A stretch of 64,000 nucleotides of DNA. Origin: Paenibacillus sp. ACRRX (GTDB lineage: Bacteria > Bacillota > Bacilli > Paenibacillales > Paenibacillaceae). Position 1 is the stretch's first letter. Each line of letters opens with the position of its first letter. The notes beneath the pieces are model-generated. The model saw only the letters and a list, made by a program, of their open reading frames with translations. It was not told the origin of the DNA and made no database searches. Below are positions 9,184 to 18,397 of this stretch, one piece after another. Where the stretch lies: assembly GCF_022346885.1 (NCBI RefSeq), contig NZ_JAKRNK010000005.1, positions 372,001 through 436,000 on the forward strand. Direction: 5' to 3'. The translations under genes and the position numbers were made by a program.

Positions 9184-9960
9184 TTATTTCCCTGTGAACA
9201 TATTAAACACAGTGATAAGATCTGTATAACTAAATACTTTGCCTGGCTTATGCACTTTGTTCCGCTCTACAAAAAAATAGGTCAACCGCTCAGTAAAATA
9301 TGTAGCAAAGTCAACCGTTCTCATAAACTCTGCCGGCTCAGCAATTCTAGCAATGGCTTGCTGCTTCACAATTCCATTCCCAAGAAAACTGGCTACAAAA
9401 GAGGGGAGCTTTAATTGGGTTTGAAGACAAACCGTAATTTTGCGGTCAACTATTTTATTTTGGTAATTGATATTCCCCTGAAAATAGCTTAAATTTGCGG
9501 ATGCATACTTGTTTATCTTCTGTTGCACCAGCCCACTCCCCCCTTTACCTGTCGGAAGCGAGACATTGGTGCCCTCATTCGGGATCTGGCATAACCCACT
9601 ATCACTGTCGCTGTTTACGCTTCCCGTGATTCGATGCATCAAAAATACGAATGAATCCGTTGCGTTATCATCAAACAATCGCCAATATAATTGATTTTCT
9701 TTGCCGCCATGCTGCGCATCGATCGCGTACTTGCCCGTAATGGGCTCTCGCTTAGAATTGTCCCAGTTATGTGCAATTCTTTCAGCCGCCGTTGTTGCTG
9801 CATAATATAAGCTGACTTTTTGATACACGTACAGACTAAAAAAGATAAACATAATGGTTATAAGAAAAATGATAGGAAACAGCATTGAAGCCTCGATCGT
9901 AAAATTTCCTTGCTCGTTTCTGTACAGTGATGCTCGGGGTGAATGACACTTTGCTGACAT
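9184..9960 (-). CDS. TadE-like pseudopilin
   Basis: About 258 residues. The leader ends NEQG, followed by NFTIEASMLFPIIFLITIMF: Glu at position 5 after the predicted cleavage Gly, then a membrane helix, as in TadE. The rest is a predicted extracytoplasmic domain with paired cysteines. The start at 9960 overlaps the PP2C stop as TAATG, and GAGGGGG lies 6 bases upstream, so translation is probably coupled. It is the second TadE homologue in the locus, longer than the one at 6372-6998. Confidence 0.83.
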   Translation of the reverse strand: MSAKCHSPRASLYRNEQGNFTIEASMLFPIIFLITIMFIFFSLYVYQKVSLYYAATTAAERIAHNWDNSKREPITGKYAIDAQHGGKENQLYWRLFDDNATDSFVFLMHRITGSVNSDSDSGLCQIPNEGTNVSLPTGKGGSGLVQQKINKYASANLSYFQGNINYQNKIVDRKITVCLQTQLKLPSFVASFLGNGIVKQQAIARIAEPAEFMRTVDFATYFTERLTYFFVERNKVHKPGKVFSYTDLITVFNMFTGK

Positions 9961-10814
9961 TAGCATCCCCCTCTCTTCATTCGGATCCGGAGCAGCATTT
10001 TTTCAAAAGCAGACCCCGTCTTTCTACTGGGACCGATCATAAGCAAAGTTAAGTTATCCGCAGCTCCCGCCTGATAAGCTTTATGGATGAGCTTCTCGCT
10101 TATTGCTTGATACTTATTGCTTGTTCTGCACGCTAACTCCGTATGCCCCTGTAATTCCTCTTCCGCAAAGGCATGGTGAAATCCATCCGTGCTTAATAGA
10201 AACAAGTCGTTCGCACCATACTTTCCTGTTCGTAGAAATGGCTGTATCGTACCTTCCATTCCAATACATTGAAGTAGGACATTACGCTTGGGGTGCGTCC
10301 TTGCTTCCTCTCGGCTTAAGAGCCCATCTCTTAGCTGAGCAGCAACCCAAGCATGATCCTCAGTCAACTGTGCAAGTAGGACCGTATCCAGCGACATTTG
10401 ATATACTCTGCTATCTCCAATATGTACAATTGCATAATCTCCATCGCACAGGAAGACAATGCTCATCGTCGTGCCCATGTGATGGCCTCTTTTTTGTTGT
10501 TCAAGCTGCAGCATACGCTGCGCCTCAAAGCAGAAATTATAAAGGCCTGTCCCGATGCGCCCAAAAGGATTATGTTCCCTCCACATGGGATCCAGTTCAT
10601 GATCCAGCCAGCGCTTAAAGTCTTGAACAACTAGTTCACTTGCTATTGCACCTTCTTGAAGCCCCCCCATCCCGTCAGCCACGATTGCAGCGCCATAAGG
10701 CTGACCTGATGGGGCAATACCCAGGCGCAGCCAAGCCCTATCCTCATTTTGTTGCTTCTTCCCAATGTGTGTGGCGAGTCCATACACGTACGGGACACGG
10801 TGCGCCCGTTTCAC
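9960..10814 (-). CDS. PP2C-type Ser/Thr protein phosphatase
   Basis: This 284-residue protein has the PP2C motifs in order: QNEDRAW near residue 22, VADGMGG (metal-binding Asp and Gly) near 46, HIGDSRVY, LTEDHAW, LLSTDGFHHAF and the terminal DNLTLLMIG. It removes phosphate from Ser/Thr with Mn or Mg and is the natural partner of the Hanks kinase downstream. It uses a GTG start right after the FHA gene (1 base between), with AAGGGG before it. No membrane segment is seen, so it is cytosolic. Confidence 0.92.
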   Translation of the reverse strand: MKRAHRVPYVYGLATHIGKKQQNEDRAWLRLGIAPSGQPYGAAIVADGMGGLQEGAIASELVVQDFKRWLDHELDPMWREHNPFGRIGTGLYNFCFEAQRMLQLEQQKRGHHMGTTMSIVFLCDGDYAIVHIGDSRVYQMSLDTVLLAQLTEDHAWVAAQLRDGLLSREEARTHPKRNVLLQCIGMEGTIQPFLRTGKYGANDLFLLSTDGFHHAFAEEELQGHTELACRTSNKYQAISEKLIHKAYQAGAADNLTLLMIGPSRKTGSAFEKMLLRIRMKRGGC

Positions 10815-10815
10815 G

Positions 10816-12309
10816 TCAGCCCCTTATATGGAAGGTAAATTCCGTCTTCACCGTACGGAACGTGTCTCCCTCTTTCAACACGTACATTTTAAATGGCACC
10901 ATTGTCTCCCCATTTAACGTTGTTCCGTTTTTGGAACCTAAGTCTTTAGCCATGTATTCAGATCCCATTCTTAGCAGTTCTACATGTGTCCGTGACACGC
11001 CTACCGTATCATCTACATAATTAACTTGGTCCGCATCACGGCCGATCATATACCGATCCACATTCAAGCCCAACTCGGAGCGATGTCCGTCCTTTGTAAT
11101 CTCGAGATAAACAGTGGGCTGTCCCATTGTAGCCCCTATTCCTATGCCGTTTAAGAGCACCGTTTCCTCCACCGGTGTTAACAGCACCGTCTGATCAGTC
11201 AACTGCGGCTTTGCGGAGAGCTCCTGAGGCAGCTCTTTCCCTTTTTTACTTTTCTTTTGCTTGACAGGCTTGATGGATGCCGCATTACGTGCTTCCACAT
11301 CTAAGGGAGCATTTGCTGTCTTGCCCCCCCCAATAGGCTTATTCATTTTGGCGAAGTTCGGGCGATACACCTTCGCATAGGTATACACAAGATTAACGCA
11401 AAGTACAGTGACACCTAATGCCACAAGCATTGCAGGCTCTGTGTTCACGTCGAGATACCACTTCCATATGGCCGCTGCGCCAAGTACCGCAATAGCGTAG
11501 AGATAGATTTTCTCGCGCTGTGTGAGTGGCGGCAGCTCAGTTGGCGCAGCGGCCGATGCAGCGGCTCCGTCAGCTGCCGTCGCACTTGATGCAGGCGTCT
11601 CCTTCGCAGCCCGCGGCTTCGCTTTAACTGACGGCACCGATTCGTGCCGTAACGGCGGTATCGGCTGAGGCACCGCTGCGGCTGCAGGCGCCTCCATGCG
11701 AGCTGCTGCCGACTGCTGGGCAGACGTCTGCCCATGCTTAGCTGCATGCAGCAGCTGCTTCATTTCGCTCCAGCGGAACTGATTCTTGCTGAGCAGCTCC
11801 ATCATCGGCTGGAAGCCATAGCCTTGGAACGGCTTTACATGCCCGATGAGGCGCAGACACAGCTGCTTGAACGCTTCTCCCGTACCAGGCTTGTCAGGAA
11901 TCGACTGGAAAGGCAAATATGTCAAGTACACATCCTCCATACTGGAGCCAATGTATATCAGTTGTTCGTCTAGTATGAAGTGCTCCTCCATCAGCATATA
12001 TTTGCCACTGTCATCCAAAGCACTGGCAATACCGTATAATAATCCGTAATAATCGGACTCGGATAAACCTCTGATGTTGATCGTATCCAACAATTGGGTG
12101 CGAGAACCGATGTCGTATCGAATCTTCATCTGCATATCCATCTGTTCGAATGTAGCCGGCAGCAGCTTCGGAATCGTGTTGGACTGCAGCATCCGAACCT
12201 GAATTGCGGCCATATGCTGGACAGTTAGCTCCTGCTGCTGACCGAATTCAATATAATTTCCGTTGTCATTTTTGTAATTGTAATGTAATTGATAAATAAC
12301 GTTCTCCAT
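10816..12309 (-). CDS. Membrane-linked FHA-domain protein (DUF6382-like N-terminus)
   Basis: 497 residues. An N-terminal domain of about 180 residues resembles the DUF6382 region found before FHA domains in Firmicutes. An Ala/Pro-rich linker (about 190-260), encoded by GC-rich repetitive DNA at about 11500-11740, leads to two hydrophobic helices at about 268-310. The C-terminal FHA domain (about 395-495) has the phosphothreonine-binding core: GRD, SRTHVEL and SKNGTTLNG. FHA domains bind phosphothreonine peptides, so this protein could recruit kinase-phosphorylated partners to the membrane machine. It lies directly upstream of the phosphatase gene. Confidence 0.88.
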   Translation of the reverse strand: MENVIYQLHYNYKNDNGNYIEFGQQQELTVQHMAAIQVRMLQSNTIPKLLPATFEQMDMQMKIRYDIGSRTQLLDTINIRGLSESDYYGLLYGIASALDDSGKYMLMEEHFILDEQLIYIGSSMEDVYLTYLPFQSIPDKPGTGEAFKQLCLRLIGHVKPFQGYGFQPMMELLSKNQFRWSEMKQLLHAAKHGQTSAQQSAAARMEAPAAAAVPQPIPPLRHESVPSVKAKPRAAKETPASSATAADGAAASAAAPTELPPLTQREKIYLYAIAVLGAAAIWKWYLDVNTEPAMLVALGVTVLCVNLVYTYAKVYRPNFAKMNKPIGGGKTANAPLDVEARNAASIKPVKQKKSKKGKELPQELSAKPQLTDQTVLLTPVEETVLLNGIGIGATMGQPTVYLEITKDGHRSELGLNVDRYMIGRDADQVNYVDDTVGVSRTHVELLRMGSEYMAKDLGSKNGTTLNGETMVPFKMYVLKEGDTFRTVKTEFTFHIRG

Positions 12310-12322
12310 ACGGTTCTCCCTC

Positions 12323-12838
12323 TCACATTAAGAAATAGTACCAAGTGGTTGTAATCCCCGGTAACACGGCATACATAAACGGAAACTGTAAGTTTTTCTG
12401 TTTGGCGATGCTGGTCACGGCTTCTTTATCCCGAAACGCGGCAACACGAAACAAATAGCCGAATAAGCCCCGGATACGTATGAAGAACTGTTGCTTCCAG
12501 AGCAGAATAACAAGACCGATTAGACCACCATATACGATGGAATACATAATGCTGTATAAAGAGAATTCCATGCCCGTGATCCCGCCAATAGCAACAAACA
12601 GCTTAACATCACCTGCGCCAATCGCTTTAAACGCATAGAGCAGCACAAGCACAACGAATGCGACACCCGCACCAAGCAATGAGAAAAGGAGGCCGTCCCA
12701 GCCATTTCCTATCAAATGGAAGGCCACTCCTACAACGAATCCAGTAAGTGTTAGCCAGTTTGGAATTCTCTGTTTCGTTGCGTCTGTATAAAATGCGATG
12801 AGTGCGAATACCACCAAAAGATAGTATTGAAACGGCAT
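12323..12838 (-). CDS. Prepilin peptidase, A24/TadV (CpaA) type
   Basis: 171 residues and mostly membrane helices. The two catalytic aspartates of A24 peptidases are visible: YTDATKQRIPNWL near residue 18 and GAGDVKLF near residue 72. It lacks the N-terminal methylase domain, as in TadV/CpaA. It should cut the leaders of the Flp pilin and the TadE-like proteins of the locus. A clear AGGGGG site precedes the ATG, and the gene lies 32 bases after the pilin stop. Confidence 0.9.
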   Translation of the reverse strand: MPFQYYLLVVFALIAFYTDATKQRIPNWLTLTGFVVGVAFHLIGNGWDGLLFSLLGAGVAFVVLVLLYAFKAIGAGDVKLFVAIGGITGMEFSLYSIMYSIVYGGLIGLVILLWKQQFFIRIRGLFGYLFRVAAFRDKEAVTSIAKQKNLQFPFMYAVLPGITTTWYYFLM

Positions 12839-12870
12839 AAAGAGACCCCCTGTAACATTTTTATTACTTT

Positions 12871-13047
12871 CTACTTATCTATCGTTTTAATCTTGGTATC
12901 AGAAGACCTGAGTAAATCTTCAACCCATTTCACGATTTTTTCTTTAAACAGTAAAACGATGATAACAATAATCGCAATAATCAAAATAATTTCCAACGTC
13001 CCAATCCCATCTTCATCTTTCCACAGCTTTTTAAAGAAGTTTGCCAT
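12871..13047 (-). CDS. Flp-type (Flp1-like) major pilin
   Basis: A 58-residue protein that is easily missed because the frame stays open upstream into TadC-encoding DNA. The true start is set by GGGGAGGAATTGAAC before ATG at 13047. The leader MANFFKKLWKDEDG is followed by IGTLEIILIIAIIVIIVLLF: cleavage after Gly, Glu at position 5, then a hydrophobic helix and a short charged tail. This is the class III (type IVb) pilin pattern. It lies between tadC and the prepilin peptidase gene. Confidence 0.88.
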   Translation of the reverse strand: MANFFKKLWKDEDGIGTLEIILIIAIIVIIVLLFKEKIVKWVEDLLRSSDTKIKTIDK

Positions 13048-13091
13048 GTTCAATTCCTCCCCTAAATATGGTTTACAATCTCGTGTTTCCA

Positions 13092-13964
13092 CTACTTCAT
13101 CATCATCATGGCTGGCGCTCCGACGATAATCATGACAACCAAGAAAATTATCATCATCGGAAACACCATCTTGGACGAGGCCTCTTCGCCCAGCGTCTTC
13201 GTCACCGCCTTGCGCTTGGCCCATAAGTCCTGCGACAAACCTTGCAGCGATGCGACGAACTCCTCACCTCCTCTGCGGTAATTCATCAAGACGGTAGTAA
13301 CAAATATGGATATCTCCTGCATGGCGCATCGCTTGCTGAAATCCTCCATCGCCTGCGGGAACGAGTAGTTGTTGCTCACTTCCGAAGATACTTGCTGAAG
13401 CTCCGCATACAAAGGATGATCATGCATATGCTTCTTCTGTTCAACGCAGCGAATGATTGCCTTTTGAACCGTCTCACCAGCATTTACGAGCAATGTGATG
13501 CGACTAAGAAATTCCGGCAGCTCCAACGTAATCGCCTGCTTGCGCTTTTGTATTTTTTTGTCCAAGTCCTTCACCATCGAAAATGGAACCAATACAGTAA
13601 GGAGCAAACCGATGAATAAATAGGTCGTATCTCCTTCTGCAACCGCAGGAAGCACAAAACTGATTACGAGCAGCAAAAGGACAAAGGACACCATCTGGGC
13701 TAAAAACATTCTCGTATGGCTAATACCTTTACGACTGCCGTATAACTGCACAATCTTCTGATGAATGTGCAAATAAAATCTCGAAGAACGTTCCACGATA
13801 CGAAGTCGATCGATCAGGGCCAATGAGGAAGGAGCAAATGCGTTTAACTGAAAACCTTGTCCATTCTCCTTCACGAATTCGTCATACTGCTTTCCAGCCA
13901 TCAGCTTCAGTCCCAAAATAAGCAGAACGACGATACCTGCACCTGCAAGCATCATTCCTATCAC
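13092..13964 (-). CDS. tadC: TadC-like inner-membrane platform protein (GspF domain)
   Basis: 290 residues with one N-terminal helix, paired helices in the middle and a C-terminal helix, and a GspF-type cytosolic segment (ELPEFLSRITLLVNAGETVQ). TadB and TadC form the membrane platform on which the CpaF ATPase acts. It overlaps the upstream tadB stop by 4 bases (ATGA), typical of coupled translation. It ends about 45 bases before the pilin start. Confidence 0.87.
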   Translation of the reverse strand: MIGMMLAGAGIVVLLILGLKLMAGKQYDEFVKENGQGFQLNAFAPSSLALIDRLRIVERSSRFYLHIHQKIVQLYGSRKGISHTRMFLAQMVSFVLLLLVISFVLPAVAEGDTTYLFIGLLLTVLVPFSMVKDLDKKIQKRKQAITLELPEFLSRITLLVNAGETVQKAIIRCVEQKKHMHDHPLYAELQQVSSEVSNNYSFPQAMEDFSKRCAMQEISIFVTTVLMNYRRGGEEFVASLQGLSQDLWAKRKAVTKTLGEEASSKMVFPMMIIFLVVMIIVGAPAMMMMK

Positions 13965-14914
13965 ACCTTTATGTTCATAATGCGCTGTATAAGGAACAAC
14001 GCTCCGATTAAGATAACAAGCGCCACCGTCATAATGACATAACCTACTCCCGTATACAGTGGTGCCATATAGTCAGCCGACATATATCCAAGCAGAGCCA
14101 CCAACCCGAAAGGAATGATGCCAAGCGCCCTTGCTTCGAATTTTTTCTGTGCAATCATGACCGAGATATCCTGCTTGATCTCCAACTTTTCCCCGATAAT
14201 ATTTGCCGTTCTGCGAATGACTTCGACTATATCGCCACCGGAACGCTTACAGGTAACGAACACATCGGCAAAATTGGCTATATCCTCAATATCCGCTCGT
14301 GCGCTAAAGTCCTGAAGCGCCGCTTCAATCGGCTCCCCCGTTGCAACCCGGTTATTGATAATCTCGAACTCTCTCAAAATATAAGTGCTAGGATCGGGAT
14401 ACAGCAGTCTTAGATCCTTTAACACCTCCCGGAAAGCGTTCTCTACCGATTTGCCTGCCGCAAGCGACGAAGATAGGGAATATAGAGCTTGTTTAAACTG
14501 CAAGCTTAATTCGTCCTTCCGTTTCTGCATCAATTGCTTCCTTCGCAGCTTGGGATACAATAAGCCCAACAAGGCGAGCAGCACAGCCATAATGACATTT
14601 TTATAGAAAATGATGCCGATCGCACCTAACATGACGCCAGCAAGTATTATGGCAGACAATCGTTCTACTAGCGACAATCGGTAAATGGAATAATCGATTA
14701 CCCCGCCTGCCTTAGCCAGTATACTGTCTTTGTCGGATTTGCTGCCTGACTTAGATGCAGCACGTCCCTCACGATCCGGTTTGTCTTTCCCCTGGTGAGT
14801 CACTTGACCTGCTGTATTTACATCTTGATCAACTTTTCGCTTCCGCTTGTCGACCATTACAAATACCACCCAGAGAACAAGGCCAATTGCAACAGCTATT
14901 CCGATAACTTGCAT
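13961..14914 (-). CDS. tadB: TadB-like inner-membrane platform protein (GspF domain)
   Basis: 317 residues: an N-terminal helix, a Lys/Asp/Ser-rich linker at about 25-75, two helices near 90-130, a GspF segment (QFKQALYSLSSSLAAGKSVE; CKRSGGDIVEVIRRTA) and a C-terminal helix pair. This is the TadB arrangement. GGGAGG precedes the ATG. It lies 4 bases after the CpaF gene. Confidence 0.87.
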   Translation of the reverse strand: MQVIGIAVAIGLVLWVVFVMVDKRKRKVDQDVNTAGQVTHQGKDKPDREGRAASKSGSKSDKDSILAKAGGVIDYSIYRLSLVERLSAIILAGVMLGAIGIIFYKNVIMAVLLALLGLLYPKLRRKQLMQKRKDELSLQFKQALYSLSSSLAAGKSVENAFREVLKDLRLLYPDPSTYILREFEIINNRVATGEPIEAALQDFSARADIEDIANFADVFVTCKRSGGDIVEVIRRTANIIGEKLEIKQDISVMIAQKKFEARALGIIPFGLVALLGYMSADYMAPLYTGVGYVIMTVALVILIGALFLIQRIMNIKV

Positions 14915-14918
14915 GGAC

Positions 14919-16169
14919 TTAAGACCTCCCTTCCATGACTAGATCGATATCTTTGAAGCCAGCCATCTGCAGCTTCATGGCTTCTCGCAATCGATTGCCG
15001 GTAGATACGAGCCCGCCGATAATTTTGCCTTCTGGCGTTTCCCCTGTCTCTACGAATTGATAGAGCGGATTCAACTCGATCTCACCGTTAACAACGCCGA
15101 TAATTTCGGATATTTCTACGACCTTGCGTGACTTGTCCCGCAGCCGCGAGAGATGGACCATGATGTCAATCGCTGAACTGATCTGCTTCCGTACAACTTC
15201 AACTGGTAGATGCGCTCCGCTCAGCACCATAGTTTCAAGTCGACTCAACATATCAACCGTTGAGTTCGCATGCCCTGTTGACAGCGATCCATCATGACCA
15301 GTATTCATCGCCTGCAGCATATCAAGAGCTTCGGCGCCCCGTACCTCTCCGACGACAATTCGATTAGGCCGCATCCGCAGCGAGCTTTTGATCAGTTCGC
15401 GGATCGAAATCTCGCCTTTGCCTTCCGTATTGGCGTTTCGAGTTTCCAGACTAACGAGATTGGGGACGCTGCGAATCTGCAGTTCAGCCGAATCTTCAAT
15501 GGTAATAATCCGTTCATCGTCCGGTATATAGTTGGATAACGCGTTCAGGAAGGTAGTCTTCCCCGATCCTGTACCTCCGCCAATGAAAATATTGTATCGG
15601 GCCTGCACAAGCATCTTCAGGAATTGAGCCGCCTCTCCAGTCAAGGAGCCGATCTTGACCAGATCTTCAACATCAAGTGGCTTCTCTGGAAATTTTCGGA
15701 TTGTCATCGTTGGCCCTTTTAGTGCAATAGGAGGCAACACCACGTTAACCCGTGATCCATCCTCCAGACGCGCATCCACAATTGGCGAGGATTCATTTAC
15801 GACACGGTTCACTTTGCCAACGATAATCTGGATAATATCTTCCAGCTTCTCCTTACTTTCAAATGCTGCATCATAACGCAGCACCCGGCCGTCACGCTCA
15901 ATAAATATTTCATCGTGACCATTAATCATTATTTCTGTAATCGATTTGTTGTTAATGAGAGGCTGCAGTACATCCAGCCCACGGAAAGAATCATAAATAC
16001 GCTGAATAAAAGTCTGTTTCTGCGATGCGGTCAAATAGTGCTGTTCCGAATAGCGGAACACGGTATCCTCAACGAACTCAAGCAGCTTCTCGTCAGACAC
16101 CTCACTTGTCACGTCCAGATCGCGTCGAATCTGCTCCTTCAGCTGAGCTACAAGCTGCTCGTCGTTCAT
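14919..16169 (-). CDS. cpaF: CpaF/TadA-type secretion ATPase
   Basis: 416 residues, close to the usual CpaF length. The N-terminal domain (about 1-90) leads into the NKSITEIMING region. The RecA-like domain has Walker A GGGTGSGKTTF, an Asp box (IITIEDSAELQI), Walker B with RIVVGEVRGAEALDML and the His box STGHANS. It is the motor for pilin assembly. It overlaps the CpaE stop by 4 bases (ATGA). This is the canonical motor of the locus; a divergent second one lies at 21893-23785. Confidence 0.93.
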   Translation of the reverse strand: MNDEQLVAQLKEQIRRDLDVTSEVSDEKLLEFVEDTVFRYSEQHYLTASQKQTFIQRIYDSFRGLDVLQPLINNKSITEIMINGHDEIFIERDGRVLRYDAAFESKEKLEDIIQIIVGKVNRVVNESSPIVDARLEDGSRVNVVLPPIALKGPTMTIRKFPEKPLDVEDLVKIGSLTGEAAQFLKMLVQARYNIFIGGGTGSGKTTFLNALSNYIPDDERIITIEDSAELQIRSVPNLVSLETRNANTEGKGEISIRELIKSSLRMRPNRIVVGEVRGAEALDMLQAMNTGHDGSLSTGHANSTVDMLSRLETMVLSGAHLPVEVVRKQISSAIDIMVHLSRLRDKSRKVVEISEIIGVVNGEIELNPLYQFVETGETPEGKIIGGLVSTGNRLREAMKLQMAGFKDIDLVMEGRS

Positions 16170-17275
16170 ATTGATGCCCCCTGCGCCCCGAACGAACGAG
16201 CAAGCTGCGCAATTTGATCGTTAAATGGCTTACTCGACAGCAGTTGCTCGCCATCCGTAACCGCTTTCCATTGGGGTACATACGGTAGCCGGAACAGAGA
16301 CGGATAGGACTGCAGAAGGTCCGCATTCATGTCACTACCCAGGTGCTTATTTAAGAGGAAACGACTCTTATCCATCAGCTGACTAACAACTGCATGCTGT
16401 TGAAGCATGATACGCGTCTTCGTCAAACAAGACAGATCGTCTAGCAGCAGCCACAGCACCGTATCGCAGCGCCTTAATAGCTCGACTGTTCGGGCATCTG
16501 TTCCGGTATCCAAATCCACAACGATAAACTCGTACAATCCCAGGTTCGCAATCGTTTCTACTAATAGTGTCGCACCCTCAGCTGACAATTCCTCAATCTC
16601 ACGTATATGACGATGAGAATTGAAGTAATCAAAGCCCAAGTTGGATTCACTCGCCTTTAACGTTTCAAAACGAGCAGCAAATTTCTGATGATCCGTATTC
16701 ATAAAATAGAGAAGCTGCGAAAAGTTCTGGTTGTCCATCGTCTGCATGTACGCTTCGCTTGAATTGAGCAGCTCCAGGTTCAAATAAAATACGCTGTGCG
16801 CTTGCGAAGCCAGTCCAGCAGCCAGATTCACGGCCGTGACTGTCTTGCCGCTGTTGCCAATTGCCGAATAAACAGCTATCACAGATGTCGTGGTGCTGGC
16901 GCTTTGCTCCGCTGCATAGCGGCCATTGTTATCCACATAAGCTTCAAACACTTTGGATAACAGCTGATTTAACGGCTGATATTTGTAAAATACCGGGACA
17001 GATGTCACCTGATCTTCCAACAGCACATTAGTCTCTGTAAGATGCAGCAGCAGATGTCCAGATGATAGGTCTAACGATGTCATCTCAATAGCGCCCGGAT
17101 TAATGAGAAAAATGACACTGCCTTGCATGGTGCTGGTAAATTGCTTCAACGTCCCTTCATTGGAGAAGGTACGGATGACAAAGCGGCCCGCAAATTCCGA
17201 AGTGTGTATGTAATGCGACAGCATTTCCAAATACTGCTTATCCTGATCCGCAACGACCAGCTCTAATTTGGCCAA
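16166..17275 (-). CDS. cpaE: CpaE/TadZ-like ATPase (MinD superfamily)
   Basis: About 369 residues. An N-terminal receiver-like domain (KLELVVADQDKQYLEML...) lacks clear phosphorylation chemistry. A MinD-type domain follows from about residue 125, with AVYSAIGNSGKTVTAVNLAA as deviant Walker A and a FIVVDLDTGTDAR segment. TadZ/CpaE proteins place the Tad machine in the cell. I prefer the TTG at 17275: AAAGGAGGA stands just before it, while an earlier in-frame start has no ribosome site. It overlaps the CpaF start. Confidence 0.87.
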   Translation of the reverse strand: MAKLELVVADQDKQYLEMLSHYIHTSEFAGRFVIRTFSNEGTLKQFTSTMQGSVIFLINPGAIEMTSLDLSSGHLLLHLTETNVLLEDQVTSVPVFYKYQPLNQLLSKVFEAYVDNNGRYAAEQSASTTTSVIAVYSAIGNSGKTVTAVNLAAGLASQAHSVFYLNLELLNSSEAYMQTMDNQNFSQLLYFMNTDHQKFAARFETLKASESNLGFDYFNSHRHIREIEELSAEGATLLVETIANLGLYEFIVVDLDTGTDARTVELLRRCDTVLWLLLDDLSCLTKTRIMLQQHAVVSQLMDKSRFLLNKHLGSDMNADLLQSYPSLFRLPYVPQWKAVTDGEQLLSSKPFNDQIAQLARSFGAQGASI

Positions 17276-17297
17276 GGATGTCTCCTCCTTTCGGCTA

Positions 17298-17378
17298 TTA
17301 CATTTGCATAAAACCGCCAATAATTAAGATAAGTGATATAACACCTAAAATGATGGATATCCGCTGCTGTTGCTTCAA
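17298..17378 (-). CDS. Candidate 26-residue single-helix membrane peptide
   Basis: A TTG-started frame reads KQQQRISIILGVISLILII followed by GGFMQM: a short basic head and one strongly hydrophobic helix. It fills the only gap (about 140 bases) in this part of the operon. A GGGG run precedes it and an in-frame upstream TTG also exists (reading LGCKALKQQQ). No family is recognised, and chance remains possible. Confidence 0.35.
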   Translation of the reverse strand: MKQQQRISIILGVISLILIIGGFMQM

Positions 17379-17416
17379 TGCCTTACACCCCAATCCCAGA
17401 TACGATCTGATGCAAC

Positions 17417-18397
17417 TTATGGAACATTCAAACAGCGCTTCGGATAATATCCGTGTGCCGCTGCTTCCTTCTCGCTTACAAAGGTCTCCTCAATCGTCGC
17501 CGTAAATGCGCAATCGCTCCGATAATAATACTTAATGCCGTTCTCTTGAACGCCATACACGACAGGCTTGCGGACCAGTCTGCCCCCGCCCAGTGCATAA
17601 TTGTTATACGCTTGATCGCCAATCGGAATGCCCTGCAAAAATGCAATCATGCCGATGTCGTTAATCGTGTTGTTCCATTCCTCTTGGGAGATGGACGGAA
17701 GTGAGAACATATAAGTAATGCCATACCGAGTCACATATTGATTGTGCTTATTGATAACACGTGCGAGGTCTTGCTGAATAGTATCCACAATAACCCGCTG
17801 CCGTACCTGCTCGAAAGTATCTGCTTGTTGCAATAAGTCAACGCTTACACTAGTACTTAGATCAGCTCGATAACCCTCGTACCAAGTACGTAAAGTAGGA
17901 TCGTAGACGCGTACATAGTCGTCCAGCGTAAACGCATAGCTGCGGCCTACTGAGTCACTATAAGCGTAAGGTTTCTTCGGGCTGAACACATGTTTGGCTT
18001 CAAGCACCCCTCTTGCATTGCGATATTCCTCAACCGCATACGTATAATACCCGTCATAATCAACAATCACGATCGCCGGAATATAAGCCTTTAATACGCC
18101 TTGTCCAATCGGATCTTCCTTCAGACGAAAGTTCAACACCAACGTCTTAAAAAAGGTGTCCACAGCCATTTCCTTGTTAGCCCGAAAATATTTGAGCGAT
18201 TGATACTGCACTTCGAAGTCTTGCTTCTCATTCAAGCTGAGCATCTTGGCAGCATCCTGTGCTGCCGTGCGGAGAGCAGCGTCATACTGCAGTTCTAGAC
18301 GATTCACGGTCTTCTGATCGTCAATCCGAAAGCCCATAATGAGGAACATAGGAACAACGATTAAGACAAAAATAAGGGCAAGATTAGTAATCTTCAT
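17417..18397 (-). CDS. Membrane-anchored pilus-locus protein of unknown function
   Basis: 326 residues with one N-terminal helix (LALIFVLIVVPMFLIMGF) and a large domain predicted to be outside the membrane. The domain is rich in Tyr and Asp, with DYDGYYTYAVEEYRN and a C-terminal RSDCAFTAT...KRCLNV that places two cysteines 30 or more residues apart. I do not recognise the family. It overlaps the gene upstream by 14 bases, so the two are probably translated together. Position suggests a minor pilin or assembly factor. Confidence 0.75.
   Translation of the reverse strand: MKITNLALIFVLIVVPMFLIMGFRIDDQKTVNRLELQYDAALRTAAQDAAKMLSLNEKQDFEVQYQSLKYFRANKEMAVDTFFKTLVLNFRLKEDPIGQGVLKAYIPAIVIVDYDGYYTYAVEEYRNARGVLEAKHVFSPKKPYAYSDSVGRSYAFTLDDYVRVYDPTLRTWYEGYRADLSTSVSVDLLQQADTFEQVRQRVIVDTIQQDLARVINKHNQYVTRYGITYMFSLPSISQEEWNNTINDIGMIAFLQGIPIGDQAYNNYALGGGRLVRKPVVYGVQENGIKYYYRSDCAFTATIEETFVSEKEAAAHGYYPKRCLNVP

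Noticed and set aside
10103-10640. Long plus-strand frames opposite the PP2C gene
   Set aside because: They are shadows; the minus strand carries all PP2C motifs in order.
12871-13224. 117-residue version of the pilin frame
   Set aside because: The first 59 residues are encoded by DNA that also codes for TadC and have a random composition; the ribosome site and prepilin leader place the start at 13047.
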